The notes below the pieces were generated by a model, which made no database searches, had not been told where the DNA came from, and worked only from the letters and a program-made list of their open reading frames with translations. 64,000 nucleotides of DNA, taken from contig JALHLU010000004.1 in the NCBI GenBank assembly GCA_022844345.1, positions 248,001 to 312,000 of the forward strand. Reading direction: 5' to 3'. A program made the position numbers and the translations under genes. Positions 26,341-35,315 of this stretch are shown one piece after another (the stretch's first letter is position 1; each line of letters begins with the position of its first letter). This stretch comes from Hyphomonadaceae bacterium. Its GTDB lineage: Bacteria; Pseudomonadota; Alphaproteobacteria; Caulobacterales; Hyphomonadaceae.

Positions 26341-26691
26341 TCAAAACCGCTCCTCCCCACGCACGCGATGCGCATCCGGATAGTCCCGGTAAAGCGCCGC
26401 CTGGAAATTCACGACCAGCGCGTTGACGCCATGATGCGCGCCTTCGACCGGCTCATTGCGCGTCGACACCGCCGCGAACGCCGCATCAAGCTGCGCAAGG
26501 TCGCGCGTCTCGATCAGGATCTGGAACTCGCCCAGCCCCGGCATGCCAAGGCCCAGCTTGCGTCGCAGCAACCGCCAGCCTTCAATCTTGCCGCTCGCCT
26601 TCAACGCGCCGAGATAGCCATTCAGCGCCTCGACAAAAGTATGGTCGCGCACACCGGCCTTCAGGTCGCAGGTGATCTGATAGATGTCCAT
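26341..26691 (-). CDS. Conserved small protein between gltD and gltB
   Basis: A 116-residue soluble protein with GGAG 7 nt before ATG 26691. It begins MDIYQITCDLKAGVRDHTF and has the look of a compact alpha/beta fold, with two Leu-rich helices and an Arg/Glu-rich C-terminus. It starts 4 nt after gltD ends, so it is probably co-transcribed with both GOGAT genes. Function unknown; a role in GOGAT assembly or regulation is only a guess from position. Confidence 0.75.
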   Translation of the reverse strand: MDIYQITCDLKAGVRDHTFVEALNGYLGALKASGKIEGWRLLRRKLGLGMPGLGEFQILIETRDLAQLDAAFAAVSTRNEPVEGAHHGVNALVVNFQAALYRDYPDAHRVRGEERF

Positions 26692-26695
26692 TGCG

Positions 26696-28147
26696 CTACT
26701 CCGCCGCCACGCGGGCCGTGGCCGCGCGAGCCTTCAGGTAAGCATCGATGGACGCGGCCGCATCGCGCCCTTCCTTGATCGCCCACACGACCAGGGATGC
26801 GCCGCGCACAATGTCGCCGGCGGCGAACACGCCATCCATCGTGGACATCATGGTGCGATAGTCCACCTTGACGCCGCCCCAGCGGTTCACCGTCAGCGCC
26901 GGCTCGGCAAAGTACGAGGGCAGGTCTTCCGGATCAAAGCCCAGCGCCTTGATCACCATGTCGGCCTTCACGTCGTAGTCCGACTCCGGAATCTCCTCCG
27001 GCGCCTGGCGGCCCGATGCATCAGGCTGGCCCAGCCGCATGCGAACGGCGCGCACGGCCTTCGCTCCGCCGCCCTTCTTCTCGACCACCGACAAGGGCGC
27101 CGCCAGCCAGTCGAAATCGACGCCTTCTTCCTCGGCGTTGGCGACTTCGCGTTGCGAGCCCGGCATGTTGGCGCGGTCGCGGCGATAGAGGCAGGTGACG
27201 GACTTCGCGCCCTGGCGGATCGCCGTGCGCACGCAATCCATCGCCGTGTCCCCGCCGCCGATCACGACGACATTCTTCTTCGCCGCGTTCAGCTTGCCGC
27301 TCTCGAAGTCTTCCACCGTCTCGCCGAGCCCCACACGGTTGGCCGCGATCAGATAGTCGAGCGCCCTCAGCACGCCCTTTGCGCCGGCTCCCGGCGTCGC
27401 CATCTCGCGCGCCTTGTAGACGCCGGTGGCGACAAGGATCGCGTCATGCTGGTTGCGCAGCTCGGCCATCGAGATGTCCTTGCCGACATCAACGCCCAGC
27501 CTGAACACCACGCCGCCTTCGGAGAGGCGCTTCGTGCGGCGCTCGACGATTTCCTTCTCCAGCTTGAAATTCGGGATGCCGTAGATCAGCAGGCCGCCGG
27601 CGCGGTCGTGCCGGTCATAGACCGTCACCTGATATCCCGCGCTGCGCAGTTCGTCGGCGGCCGACAATCCCGCCGGGCCCGCGCCTATGATGCCGACGCT
27701 CTGGCCCAGTTCGCGGGCAGGGCGGATGGGCTGCACCCAACCTTTCTCCCACGCCGTGTCGGTGATGTAGCGTTCCACCGCGCCGATGGTCACCGTGCCG
27801 TGGCCCGACTGCTCGATCACGCAGCCGCCCTCGCACAGGCGATCCTGCGGGCAGATGCGGCCGCACACTTCCGGCATGTTCGATGTGGCGGCCGAGATTT
27901 CGTAGGCCTCTTCCAGCCGTCCCGTCGCCGTCAGCATCAGCCAGTCCGGGATGTTGTTCCCGAGCGGGCAGTGCGTCTGGCAGAATGGCACGCCGCACTG
28001 GCTGCAGCGCGAGGCCTGCTCGTCGGCCTTGGCGGCGATGAAATCCGCATAGATCTCGTGGAAATCGCCCCGGCGCTCGGCGGCGTCCCGCTTGTCGGGC
28101 GTCTCCTGCTCCACCGAAACGAAACTGAGCATGCGCTTTTGCGACAT
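26696..28147 (-). CDS. gltD: Glutamate synthase (NADPH) small subunit
   Basis: Small subunit of GOGAT that passes electrons from NADPH through FAD and 4Fe-4S clusters to GltB. The protein has 483 residues from ATG 28147. N-terminal cluster motifs are CSQCGVPFCQTHCPLGN and CGRICPQDRLCEGGC. The FAD site is GIIGAGPAGLSAADEL and the NADPH site is VVIGGGDTAMDCVRTA. Full length. It is the first gene of the gltD-orf-gltB unit. Confidence 0.98.
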   Translation of the reverse strand: MSQKRMLSFVSVEQETPDKRDAAERRGDFHEIYADFIAAKADEQASRCSQCGVPFCQTHCPLGNNIPDWLMLTATGRLEEAYEISAATSNMPEVCGRICPQDRLCEGGCVIEQSGHGTVTIGAVERYITDTAWEKGWVQPIRPARELGQSVGIIGAGPAGLSAADELRSAGYQVTVYDRHDRAGGLLIYGIPNFKLEKEIVERRTKRLSEGGVVFRLGVDVGKDISMAELRNQHDAILVATGVYKAREMATPGAGAKGVLRALDYLIAANRVGLGETVEDFESGKLNAAKKNVVVIGGGDTAMDCVRTAIRQGAKSVTCLYRRDRANMPGSQREVANAEEEGVDFDWLAAPLSVVEKKGGGAKAVRAVRMRLGQPDASGRQAPEEIPESDYDVKADMVIKALGFDPEDLPSYFAEPALTVNRWGGVKVDYRTMMSTMDGVFAAGDIVRGASLVVWAIKEGRDAAASIDAYLKARAATARVAAE

Positions 28148-28208
28148 GGGAGCACCCGCCGATTGACCCGCGAGCGCCTCCCATGACGCGCGAGAACCCA
28201 CCGCGCAA

Positions 28209-28246
28209 CCAAAAAAGAGCATTATATAGACCAAAAGGTTCCAAAA
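28209..28246 (-). promoter_or_regulatory. Candidate gltD promoter with CCAAAA repeats
   Basis: On the minus strand a perfect TATAAT (28221-28226) lies about 75 nt before the gltD start. Three TTTTGG copies surround it (CCAAAA on the plus strand at 28209-28214, 28231-28236 and 28241-28246), two of them 10 bp apart. No good -35 hexamer is seen, so an activator or another sigma contact may be needed. Confidence 0.45.
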
Positions 28247-28393
28247 AAGATGCAATGGCCCAAACTATGGGCACGCTGTCTCGGGTTCCATCATTTATAA
28301 GAACCAAATGAGACTAGAAGGGCGTCAATGGAATAATAGCAGGCGGCGCTGTACCCGTTCTCCGTAACGTCAGGGGCATCTCAAGGAGCCTGT

Positions 28394-29194
28394 ATGTCCG
28401 ACTGGTTTGCGGCGATCCTGCTCGGCCTCGTCGAGGGGCTGACCGAGTTCATTCCAGTGTCCTCGACCGGACACATCCTGCTGCTCGGCCACTTCCTGGG
28501 CTTTGAAAGCGAGGGCAAGACCTTTGAGATCGTGATCCAGATGGGCGCAATCCTCGCCATCGTGACGGTCTATTTCCAGCGGCTCTGGACGCTGGCAACA
28601 CGCTGGCCAACCGACCCCAAGGTGCGGCACTTCATACTGGGCGTTCTGATCGCCTTCCTGCCAGCCGCCTTGGCTGGCGTGTTCATGTACGACATCATCA
28701 AGCAGGTGTTCTTCGAGACGCCGATCGTGATCTGCATCGCGCTGATCGTAGGCGGCGTGCTGCTGCTGCTGCTCGACCGCATGAAGAAGGCGCCTGTCTA
28801 TCTGGACGTGAACACCTACCCGTTCCGTGTCTATGCCCTGATTGGCCTCTTCCAGTGCCTCGCGCTCCTGCCTGGGGTGTCGCGGTCAGGCGCGACCATT
28901 GCGGGCGGGCTGCTGCTCGGCACCGACAAGCGCTCGGCGGCGGAGTTCACATTTTTCCTTGCGCTCCCCACCATGGGCGGGGCCGTGGCTTATGATCTCT
29001 ACAAGAGCTGGAGCGATCTCGACTTTACCGATTTTGGCCTCATCGGTATCGGGTTTGCCGTTGCGTTCGTGACCGCCCTGTTCGTCGTGCGCTTCCTGCT
29101 CGACTTCGTCAGCCGCCACGGCTTCGCCCCCTTCGCCTGGTGGCGGATCGCCGTTGGCGTGGTTGGCCTTGGCCTGCTATGGGCAGGGTTCTGA
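28394..29194 (+). CDS. uppP: Undecaprenyl-diphosphate phosphatase UppP/BacA
   Basis: Integral membrane phosphatase that recycles undecaprenyl pyrophosphate for cell-wall and polysaccharide synthesis. The protein has 266 residues, with AAGGAG 5 nt before the ATG. The two signature regions are present: [17 protein letters not shown] near the N-terminus and [14 protein letters not shown] in the second half. About eight hydrophobic helices are seen. Overexpression of this family gives bacitracin resistance. Confidence 0.97.
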   Translation: MSDWFAAILLGLVEGLTEFIPVSSTGHILLLGHFLGFESEGKTFEIVIQMGAILAIVTVYFQRLWTLATRWPTDPKVRHFILGVLIAFLPAALAGVFMYDIIKQVFFETPIVICIALIVGGVLLLLLDRMKKAPVYLDVNTYPFRVYALIGLFQCLALLPGVSRSGATIAGGLLLGTDKRSAAEFTFFLALPTMGGAVAYDLYKSWSDLDFTDFGLIGIGFAVAFVTALFVVRFLLDFVSRHGFAPFAWWRIAVGVVGLGLLWAGF

Positions 29195-29223
29195 CGGGTT
29201 GCGAGCGGCCCTTCGAGGCGCCC

Positions 29224-29556
29224 TCACCCCTTGCCGGTAATCGGCCGCAGCACGCCGCGCAGAACCAGCGCGCCGACGAACGCGATCAGCAGGATATCGA
29301 GCCAGCGCGTGACATCGTTGAGCGGGCCAAGATCGAAGCTTGCGATCCAGTCAGTCAATGAAATCTCGAACGCCTTGAGGAGTGTGCCCACCAGGAACAC
29401 GCCCAGCAGCCCGAAGAGCGCATCGCCGGCAAATCCCAGCAGAGACCGGCCGCGCACGATCTTACGCGCCGCAAATCCCGCCAGCGTCAGGACGATGATC
29501 CACAGTGCCAGAACGCCGAGATTCATGCCGGAATATTCGATGGCCAGCTTGTCCAT
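29224..29556 (-). CDS. GlsB/YeaQ-like small membrane protein
   Basis: A 110-residue protein with three hydrophobic helices (about 12-30, 40-62, 85-104). The stretch RKIVRGRSLLGFAGDALFGL resembles the transglycosylase-associated/GlsB-YeaQ-YmgE stress family, though the match is by eye. Convergent with uppP. Confidence 0.7.
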   Translation of the reverse strand: MDKLAIEYSGMNLGVLALWIIVLTLAGFAARKIVRGRSLLGFAGDALFGLLGVFLVGTLLKAFEISLTDWIASFDLGPLNDVTRWLDILLIAFVGALVLRGVLRPITGKG

Positions 29557-29628
29557 AGTCTAGCTCCCCTCTTGTCCGTCGAGGGAGCCTAGATCACGAT
29601 CCGGTCGAGTGGAAGCGAAGTCCTATCC

Positions 29629-29748
29629 CGCTCGTCCTGACGAAAGTCAGGACCGAGGAATTGTTGCGCCGGGTGAACAGGCTTGAAGCTACAAGGCGGG
29701 ACAAGGCTCGCCACCAGCCCTGGGTCCTGACTTTCGTCAGGACGAGCG
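29629..29748. repeat. Inverted repeat pair of 26 bp, each arm a hairpin
   Basis: Arm 29629-29654 and arm 29723-29748 are perfect reverse complements, 68 nt apart. Each arm also folds on itself as TCCTGAC-GAAA-GTCAGGA. It lies between two minus-strand genes, and no transposase is nearby. It looks like a dispersed intergenic repeat that may act as an RNA-processing or termination signal. Confidence 0.75.
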
Positions 29749-29775
29749 GAGCAGGGCGGAACGATGTGCTTGCTG

Positions 29776-30765
29776 TCAGGCGTCGACGCGCGAGGCTTCG
29801 TCCACATGCGGCGGCTGAAACTGGCCGTGCGGGCGGTGGCGCCACAGATAGGTCGGCGTGATCGTCTCGACCGTCTCGAGATTCGTGACGCCAAGGTCGG
29901 CCAGCGTGCCAGCGCCCGGCGAGACGACATTGTCGAACTTCAGCAGCTGCACCTGGTCGCCCGTCAGCGGCGGCCCGAAGAACGGATTGAGACGCGACAG
30001 CGCGCCGATGACATAGCCAAGCGGCGCCGCTACCGGGATAGGCAGGGGCAGCAGCAGGCGGGGCCGGTCGATCTCGTGCGTGATGTATTGCAGCAGCTGT
30101 TTCATCGTGTAGGTGCGCGGCCCGCCGAGCTCGAACGTCTTGCCGGCCGCGTCCGGGCGCGACAGGGCGTTGGCGACGGCCTGCGCGACATCAGCCACAT
30201 AGACTGGCTGGAACTTCGTCGACGCGCCGATCAGCGGCAGGATAGGGCTCATCCGCGCCATCTCGGCAAAGCGCGTGAAGAAGCCATCCTCGGGTCCGAA
30301 GATGATGGACGGGCGCAGGATCGTCGCCGCCGGGATCGCCTCGCGAACGGCCGCCTCGGCTTCCGCCTTGGTCTGCGCATAACGCGACTTCGACTTGTCG
30401 GATGCGCCGATCGCCGACAGCTGCACGAATTTCGAAATGCCCGCCTCGGCAGCCAGCTGCGCGATGTTGGCGGCGCCCAGCGCCTGCGTGCCCTGGAAGG
30501 ATTGCGAGCCGCGCTCGGCCAGGATGCCGACCATGTTCACGACAGCATCAGCGTTTTCCAGCGCGCGCTTGATCGAGTTCCGGTTGCGCACATTGGCCTG
30601 CACCAGCTGCACCTGGCCAACGTCGCCGGCCAGCTTCACGTCGCCAGCAAGGTGCGGCCGGCGGGTGGCCACGCGAACGCGCCAGCCCTGACGGCACAGC
30701 GCACGCACGACATGCCGGCCAAGGAAGCCGGAGCCGCCGAACACGGTGACGATGTTGCCAGTCAT
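29776..30765 (-). CDS. Complex I NDUFA9-like NAD(P)-binding protein
   Basis: A 329-residue atypical short-chain-dehydrogenase-like protein. The Rossmann motif VFGGSGFLGRHVVRAL is at the N-terminus, followed by NADAVVNMVGILAERG and a YAQTK motif. This fits the NDUFA9/39-kDa accessory subunit family found in alphaproteobacteria and mitochondrial complex I. The bacterial function is not well established; it may bind NADPH and support complex I or quinone metabolism. Confidence 0.9.
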   Translation of the reverse strand: MTGNIVTVFGGSGFLGRHVVRALCRQGWRVRVATRRPHLAGDVKLAGDVGQVQLVQANVRNRNSIKRALENADAVVNMVGILAERGSQSFQGTQALGAANIAQLAAEAGISKFVQLSAIGASDKSKSRYAQTKAEAEAAVREAIPAATILRPSIIFGPEDGFFTRFAEMARMSPILPLIGASTKFQPVYVADVAQAVANALSRPDAAGKTFELGGPRTYTMKQLLQYITHEIDRPRLLLPLPIPVAAPLGYVIGALSRLNPFFGPPLTGDQVQLLKFDNVVSPGAGTLADLGVTNLETVETITPTYLWRHRPHGQFQPPHVDEASRVDA

Positions 30766-30908
30766 GCAATATCTCGCGGAAAAAGGGCGTTCAGGTAGGG
30801 CGCATAGACCAGAATCGCCCCGGAAAGTCCATGCGGCGGGGTGGCGTCAGGCAGGTGGCATCTGGCGGGCTTGCGAGGCTCTGCTAGAGTCCCCGGCTTG
30901 TAGCGTGG

Positions 30909-32219
30909 GTGGCGGTTGTGAAGCGTTTTATCGTCTGTTTTGACGGCACGTGGCAGAAGCTGCGCCAGCCTCAGCCTACCAACATCGCCATCATCGCCCG
31001 CTCCATCGCCCACACGCATACGCTGGAGGATGGCAGCAAGATCCCGCAGATCGTTCTCTACAGCCAGGGCGTCGGGTCGAACGTCGATGCGCTGGGAAAG
31101 GACGGCTTCATGGACGGGTTCAGCGAATGGCTGAACCGGATGCTGGGCGGTGTGTTCGGCGAGGGGCTGGAAGACAACATCGTCGAGACCTATCTGCGTC
31201 TCGCCTTCAACTACGAAGACGGCGACGAGATCTATGTGTTCGGTTTCAGCCGCGGCGCGTTCTGTGCGCGAAGCTTTGCCGGCCTGATCGGGTGCGCCGG
31301 GATTGTCAGCCGCACGCATGCCGAGAAGGCGTGGGACGCATTCCGGCTCTACCGCGCAAGCCCGCCGCGAAAGGCGACGAAGTTTCAGCTGGAGGATTTC
31401 GAGCGCGCCCGGCGCGATTTTCGCGCCAGCTATGGCAAGGGCAAGCGCGCGCCGGATGGCACGCGCATCAAGACGGACGAGCCGCCGAAGGTCACCTATC
31501 TCGGGATCTTCGACACAGTGGGACAGCGCGGCGTGCCTAGCGCGCTGGGCGGCCTCGCACATTTTTTCAACAAGCGGTTCGGCTTTCACGACATGCAGAT
31601 CGGCGCGAGCGTGCTCTCTGCGCGCCATGCGCTGGCGGTGGACGAGAACCGGCTCGGCTTTCCGCCGACACTGTGGGAGGGCGTGGATGAGGCCAACAAG
31701 CGGCCACACTGCGTTGATGGCAAACAGCACTACGCGCAACGCTGGTTCATCGGCACGCATGGCGATGTTGGCGGCGGGGAGGGATCGCCCTTGTCGGCCG
31801 CGCCGCTGAAATGGATCGCCGAAGGCGCAGCCGAATGCGGGCTGCGCTTCTATGGCACGTATGGCGAGGATGAATCGCCGCTGAGCAAGGCCGTGCGCGA
31901 GGCGGGGCTGGTGTTCAAAGGAAAGATATCGCGGCCACGCTTCTGGGACTCGCTCTCGCCGATGAACTATCCGTTCGCCTCGCGCCGGATCTGGGCCGCG
32001 AAGTCGCGCAAGGAACAGCCCACGGTCGACTATGCCGCGAGCCTGCTCGATCCGAGCGTGGTTGAGCGCCTGTCCGCGAACGACATGAAGCCGCGCTACA
32101 ATCCGGGGCCGCTGAAGCCGTTCAGGCCAGTCCTGATCCCGCCGCCGCCAAAGCCGGCGAAGAAGGGCAAGGCGAAGAAGGCCGTGAAGGCGGACGAGAC
32201 GCCGCCGACGACACCTTGA
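30909..32219 (+). CDS. DUF2235 alpha/beta-hydrolase (Tle1-like)
   Basis: A 436-residue soluble protein. RFIVCFDGTWQ at the start and FGFSRGAFCAR (about residue 115) form the DUF2235 signature, with the nucleophile Ser in G-x-S-R-G. WFIGTHGDVGGG is the later Asp/His region. The family includes type VI secretion phospholipase effectors (Tle1), but no secretion genes, signal or immunity gene are nearby, so a housekeeping lipase or esterase role is equally possible. The tail after residue 410 is Pro/Lys-rich. The start may be GTG 30909 or GTG 30918. Confidence 0.9.
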   Translation: MAVVKRFIVCFDGTWQKLRQPQPTNIAIIARSIAHTHTLEDGSKIPQIVLYSQGVGSNVDALGKDGFMDGFSEWLNRMLGGVFGEGLEDNIVETYLRLAFNYEDGDEIYVFGFSRGAFCARSFAGLIGCAGIVSRTHAEKAWDAFRLYRASPPRKATKFQLEDFERARRDFRASYGKGKRAPDGTRIKTDEPPKVTYLGIFDTVGQRGVPSALGGLAHFFNKRFGFHDMQIGASVLSARHALAVDENRLGFPPTLWEGVDEANKRPHCVDGKQHYAQRWFIGTHGDVGGGEGSPLSAAPLKWIAEGAAECGLRFYGTYGEDESPLSKAVREAGLVFKGKISRPRFWDSLSPMNYPFASRRIWAAKSRKEQPTVDYAASLLDPSVVERLSANDMKPRYNPGPLKPFRPVLIPPPPKPAKKGKAKKAVKADETPPTTP

Positions 32220-32274
32220 TCGGCCACCCCCGCGCGGGATTTGCCCAAAAATCGAGCCATTCACCAACACGCCC

Positions 32275-32303
32275 TTGATGTACCTCGAAAATGGAGGTAT
32301 ATC
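32275..32303 (+). promoter_or_regulatory. padR promoter with embedded operator
   Basis: TTGATG (32275-32280), a 17-nt spacer and TATATC (32298-32303) make a good sigma-70 promoter. Inside it lies the dyad TACCTC (32281-32286) and GAGGTA (32294-32299), spaced 7 nt. A PadR dimer bound here would block RNA polymerase, which fits autorepression. The dyad covers an ATG at 32291, so translation must start further on. Confidence 0.7.
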
Positions 32304-32317
32304 GGGAGAAAGCTTGG

Positions 32318-32662
32318 GTGACGACTGTGAATGCACAGGTGGACGATTGGGAAAAGCGCTGGCGCAAGGGGGTTTTGCCCTTTGCCGTGCTCGGCGCGCT
32401 GAAGTCCGGCCCGCGTCACGGCTATGCGCTGGCTGTCGCCGTAAAAGATGTTCTGGGCGCCAGCATTCCCGAAGGCACGCTCTATCCGTTGCTGGCCGGG
32501 TTCGAGCGGGACGGGCTGACGAGCGCCGAATGGATCATCCAGGATTCCGGGCCTGCCAAGAAAACATACCTCATCACCGCCAAGGGGCTTGCTGCGCTGG
32601 ACGAAGGCGCCCGCCGCTGGATCAGGTTCGACGCCAGTCTGAGGGGGCTGCTTGATGTCTAG
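32318..32662 (+). CDS. PadR-family transcriptional regulator
   Basis: Winged-helix repressor of about 114 residues. LPFAVLGALKSGPRHGYALA begins the PadR domain, followed by IPEGTLYPLLAGFERDGL and KKTYLITAKGLAAL. An ATG at 32291 lies within the promoter/operator, so GTG 32318 or another in-frame GTG (32327, 32339) is more likely; the transcript may be nearly leaderless. It overlaps a HAAS-domain membrane gene, a common pairing. Confidence 0.88.
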   Translation: MTTVNAQVDDWEKRWRKGVLPFAVLGALKSGPRHGYALAVAVKDVLGASIPEGTLYPLLAGFERDGLTSAEWIIQDSGPAKKTYLITAKGLAALDEGARRWIRFDASLRGLLDV

Positions 32663-33272
32663 CTGGATTGAAGTTGGCGACGTTCAGGCGCGCACGCTGC
32701 TGGCGAACTATTTCGCGCGGATTGATCGCGCTCTTGCGCCGCTGTCGCGCGATGAAGCCGCTGCTGTGAGACAGGAGCTCGAGGCGCATATCCTCGACGC
32801 CATGGCGGGAACGCCGGCGGGCGAGACAGATGCGCGGGCCGCACTGGAGCAGCTTGGCGATCCGGATGAATTCATCCCGCAGCTGGTGGCCGACCGCTTG
32901 CGTGCACGCGCGGGCAGAACGTTTGGTCCGCTGGATGTTGCGGCGGCAATCCTGCGCACGGCAGTCACCGGCGTTCGGGGGTTGCTGACGGCGATCGTCA
33001 TGAGCATCGGGTACCTGACGGCGACGGTGTTGATCATCCTTGGCATCCTGAAGCTCACCACAAATCAGGCCGTCGGCGTTTTCCGTCTTCGCACCGGCGA
33101 ACTGTTCATCGGCGCCGACGAAACCGTCGATGGCGTTGACCTGCTGGGCGTGTGGTTCGCGCCGCTCGCCATTGTAACGGGGCTTGCTCTCTACCTGCTG
33201 CTGACCTGGGCGTATGGACGCGTGAAACGGCCGCGCGCGCCACCGCCATCTGATCCTTCCAACGAATTCTAA
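32655..33272 (+). CDS. HAAS/DUF1700-type membrane protein
   Basis: A 205-residue protein from ATG 32655 with GGGGG upstream. The N-terminal helical part (about 15-78) matches the HAAS pattern seen in partners of PadR regulators (LSRDEAAAVRQELEAHILDAM, ALEQLGDPDEF). Two membrane helices follow, at about 108-132 and 165-190. It overlaps the end of the PadR gene by 8 nt. Probably a sensor or anti-regulator controlled by PadR. Confidence 0.85.
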   Translation: MSSWIEVGDVQARTLLANYFARIDRALAPLSRDEAAAVRQELEAHILDAMAGTPAGETDARAALEQLGDPDEFIPQLVADRLRARAGRTFGPLDVAAAILRTAVTGVRGLLTAIVMSIGYLTATVLIILGILKLTTNQAVGVFRLRTGELFIGADETVDGVDLLGVWFAPLAIVTGLALYLLLTWAYGRVKRPRAPPPSDPSNEF

Positions 33273-33286
33273 CCCTGGAGACTGCA

Positions 33287-34462
33287 ATGAACATCATGTG
33301 CTCTGCCGCTATTGCGGCGGGATTGCTGGCGGCTGCGCCGGCGTATGCGAGGGACCATGCCGGCGAAGTGGCCGTCAGCTTCTGTCCTGTCGGACAGGTT
33401 CGCACCTATCCGCTGGAATCGCGGCGCAGCGTTCAGAGCCTGATGCTGCAGAACGTCCTCGTGTCCTATGACGGGCCGGAGCCGGTCGAGATCGTCGCAG
33501 TTGATATTGATCTGATGGCGGGGGGCGAGGTGAAAGACACCCGCCGCATCGCGGGGGCTGAACTGAACTCGATATCTGCATCAGGCCCGCGCCTGCAGGC
33601 ATCCGGCGCGCTGGAGCTGATGGCGTTCCAGTTCTGCTCGGGCGCGCTGATCCCCGCCGAAACGAAGCTGGCCGGGCCGGCTCTGGATCACGGGCAGGCG
33701 CTTCTCCTGATGCAGCAGCCCTTCGCCTACAAAGGCGCGAGGGACACGCTGCGCGTGCGCGTTCATGCGGAGCGGGCCGGCCAGGCGGTCGAGGCGAGCG
33801 CAAGCCTGCCGATCAATTCGGAGATGTCGAAGACAGTTTTCCGTTTTCCGATGAAGGGCCAGTGGTTTTCAGCTGTTGGGCCGACGCCGCACACGGCGCA
33901 CCGCTGGGCGCTGCCGGAAGAGTTTGCGTTCGATATCGTGCGCTTGGGTGATGGGACGAGCTCCCATCGCGGCGCTGGAACGGCGTTCGAGGATTTCTAC
34001 GCCTACGGCGCCGACGTGCTGGCGGCGGCTGATGGAAAAGTCGTGGCGGCGGTGGCTGGCCTCGCCGAGGACCCGGCGACGCTGAGGCAGCCTGGAGAAA
34101 CGGCGGAGGCGTATGGCGAGCGTGCCGGCGCCTATCAGATGCAGCTGATCACGACGGATCCGGACTCGATCGGCGGAAACTACGTTGCCATCGATCACGG
34201 CAATGGCGAGTTCTCGGTTTACGCTCACCTCAAGGCAGGCAGTGTGGCTGTGAAGGTCGGCGATGTCGTCAAGACGGGGCAGGTGGTCGGAAAGCTGGGA
34301 TCGTCAGGCAACTCGACCGAGCCGCACCTGCACTTCCAGGTCTGCGATCGGCCCGAGCCGCTGAAATGCGTGGCGATACCGGTGAACTTCACGGGCATCG
34401 AACTGCCATACGCTGACTATGCGCGTCCGCTGCAGAGCGGGGATATTGTTATTGCTGAGTGA
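33287..34462 (+). CDS. M23-family metallopeptidase (LytM-like)
   Basis: A 391-residue exported protein with a signal peptide (about 1-22). The C-terminal M23 domain (about 195-391) has an early His...Asp region (HRWALPEEFAFD), YAHLKAGSVAVKVGDVV and the HLHF motif, consistent with an intact zinc site. Likely a peptidoglycan endopeptidase or LytM-type factor. It follows the HAAS gene by 14 nt and may be under PadR control. The N-terminal half is unrecognised. Confidence 0.9.
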   Translation: MNIMCSAAIAAGLLAAAPAYARDHAGEVAVSFCPVGQVRTYPLESRRSVQSLMLQNVLVSYDGPEPVEIVAVDIDLMAGGEVKDTRRIAGAELNSISASGPRLQASGALELMAFQFCSGALIPAETKLAGPALDHGQALLLMQQPFAYKGARDTLRVRVHAERAGQAVEASASLPINSEMSKTVFRFPMKGQWFSAVGPTPHTAHRWALPEEFAFDIVRLGDGTSSHRGAGTAFEDFYAYGADVLAAADGKVVAAVAGLAEDPATLRQPGETAEAYGERAGAYQMQLITTDPDSIGGNYVAIDHGNGEFSVYAHLKAGSVAVKVGDVVKTGQVVGKLGSSGNSTEPHLHFQVCDRPEPLKCVAIPVNFTGIELPYADYARPLQSGDIVIAE

Positions 34463-34497
34463 GGTCTGGCTTGCGTGGGTGGTCCGGATACTCCGGA

Positions 34498-35112
34498 CTA
34501 CTTCCCGGCCAACCTCAGGAAGCGCTCGCGCAGTTCCTTGTCGGACTTGAACACGCCCGAGAACTGCGTGGTGATGGTCGACACGTTGGGGTGGTGAACC
34601 CCGCGTGTCGTCATGCACTCGTGCTTGGCGTCGATCAGGACGGCGACGCCCTGCGGCTTCAGCACTTCCTGGATCGCGTTCAGGATCTGCGAGGTCATGG
34701 TCTCCTGCGTCTGCAGGCGCTTGGCGTAGATTTCGACCACGCGGGCAAGCTTGGAGATGCCCACCACATTGTCGAGCGGCATGTAGGCGACAAACGCCTT
34801 GCCGAGGAACGGCGCCATGTGGTGCTCGCAATGCGATTCCACATCGATGTCGCGCAGCATGACGATGTCGTCATAGCCCTTCACGTCGTCAAACGTGCGG
34901 GAGAGGTATTCGCGCGGATCTTCACGATAGCCCTTGAACCACTCTTCATATGCATCGACCACCCGGCCGGGCGTATCGATCAGGCCTTCGCGGCGGGGAT
35001 CATCCCCGGCCCAGGCGATCAGGGTGCGGACCGCATCCTCGGCTTCGTCCCGGGAGGGGCGGGTGTGCGGCTCGGCGTCGGCCTTGGCCTTGCCTTTGAT
35101 CACGGCGTCCAT
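34498..35112 (-). CDS. folE: GTP cyclohydrolase I
   Basis: First enzyme of folate biosynthesis, which converts GTP to dihydroneopterin triphosphate. The protein has 204 residues from ATG 35112, with AGGG 7 nt upstream. Zinc ligands are in ESHCEHHMAPF and ECMTTRGVHH. TPGRVVDAYEEWF and FSGVFKSDKELRERFL are family hallmarks. Divergent from cysS. Confidence 0.97.
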   Translation of the reverse strand: MDAVIKGKAKADAEPHTRPSRDEAEDAVRTLIAWAGDDPRREGLIDTPGRVVDAYEEWFKGYREDPREYLSRTFDDVKGYDDIVMLRDIDVESHCEHHMAPFLGKAFVAYMPLDNVVGISKLARVVEIYAKRLQTQETMTSQILNAIQEVLKPQGVAVLIDAKHECMTTRGVHHPNVSTITTQFSGVFKSDKELRERFLRLAGK

Positions 35113-35315
35113 GGCCGTCCCTTTCGTTGCGAAGGCGCTCAAACCTTCATGGTTTCAGAGCCCGGGCGCCACGACGCCCTTAAATTCAGCGTCCCGCCGG
35201 GCCAGATTGATCGGGCGGGGTGTGCGTGACACATAGGCGCCTCTTGCGAAAACGCCAGCCTGACGCAAGGCAATACCTTATTGAATATTCCTAACGGATC
35301 GAAAAGACCGCCTTC

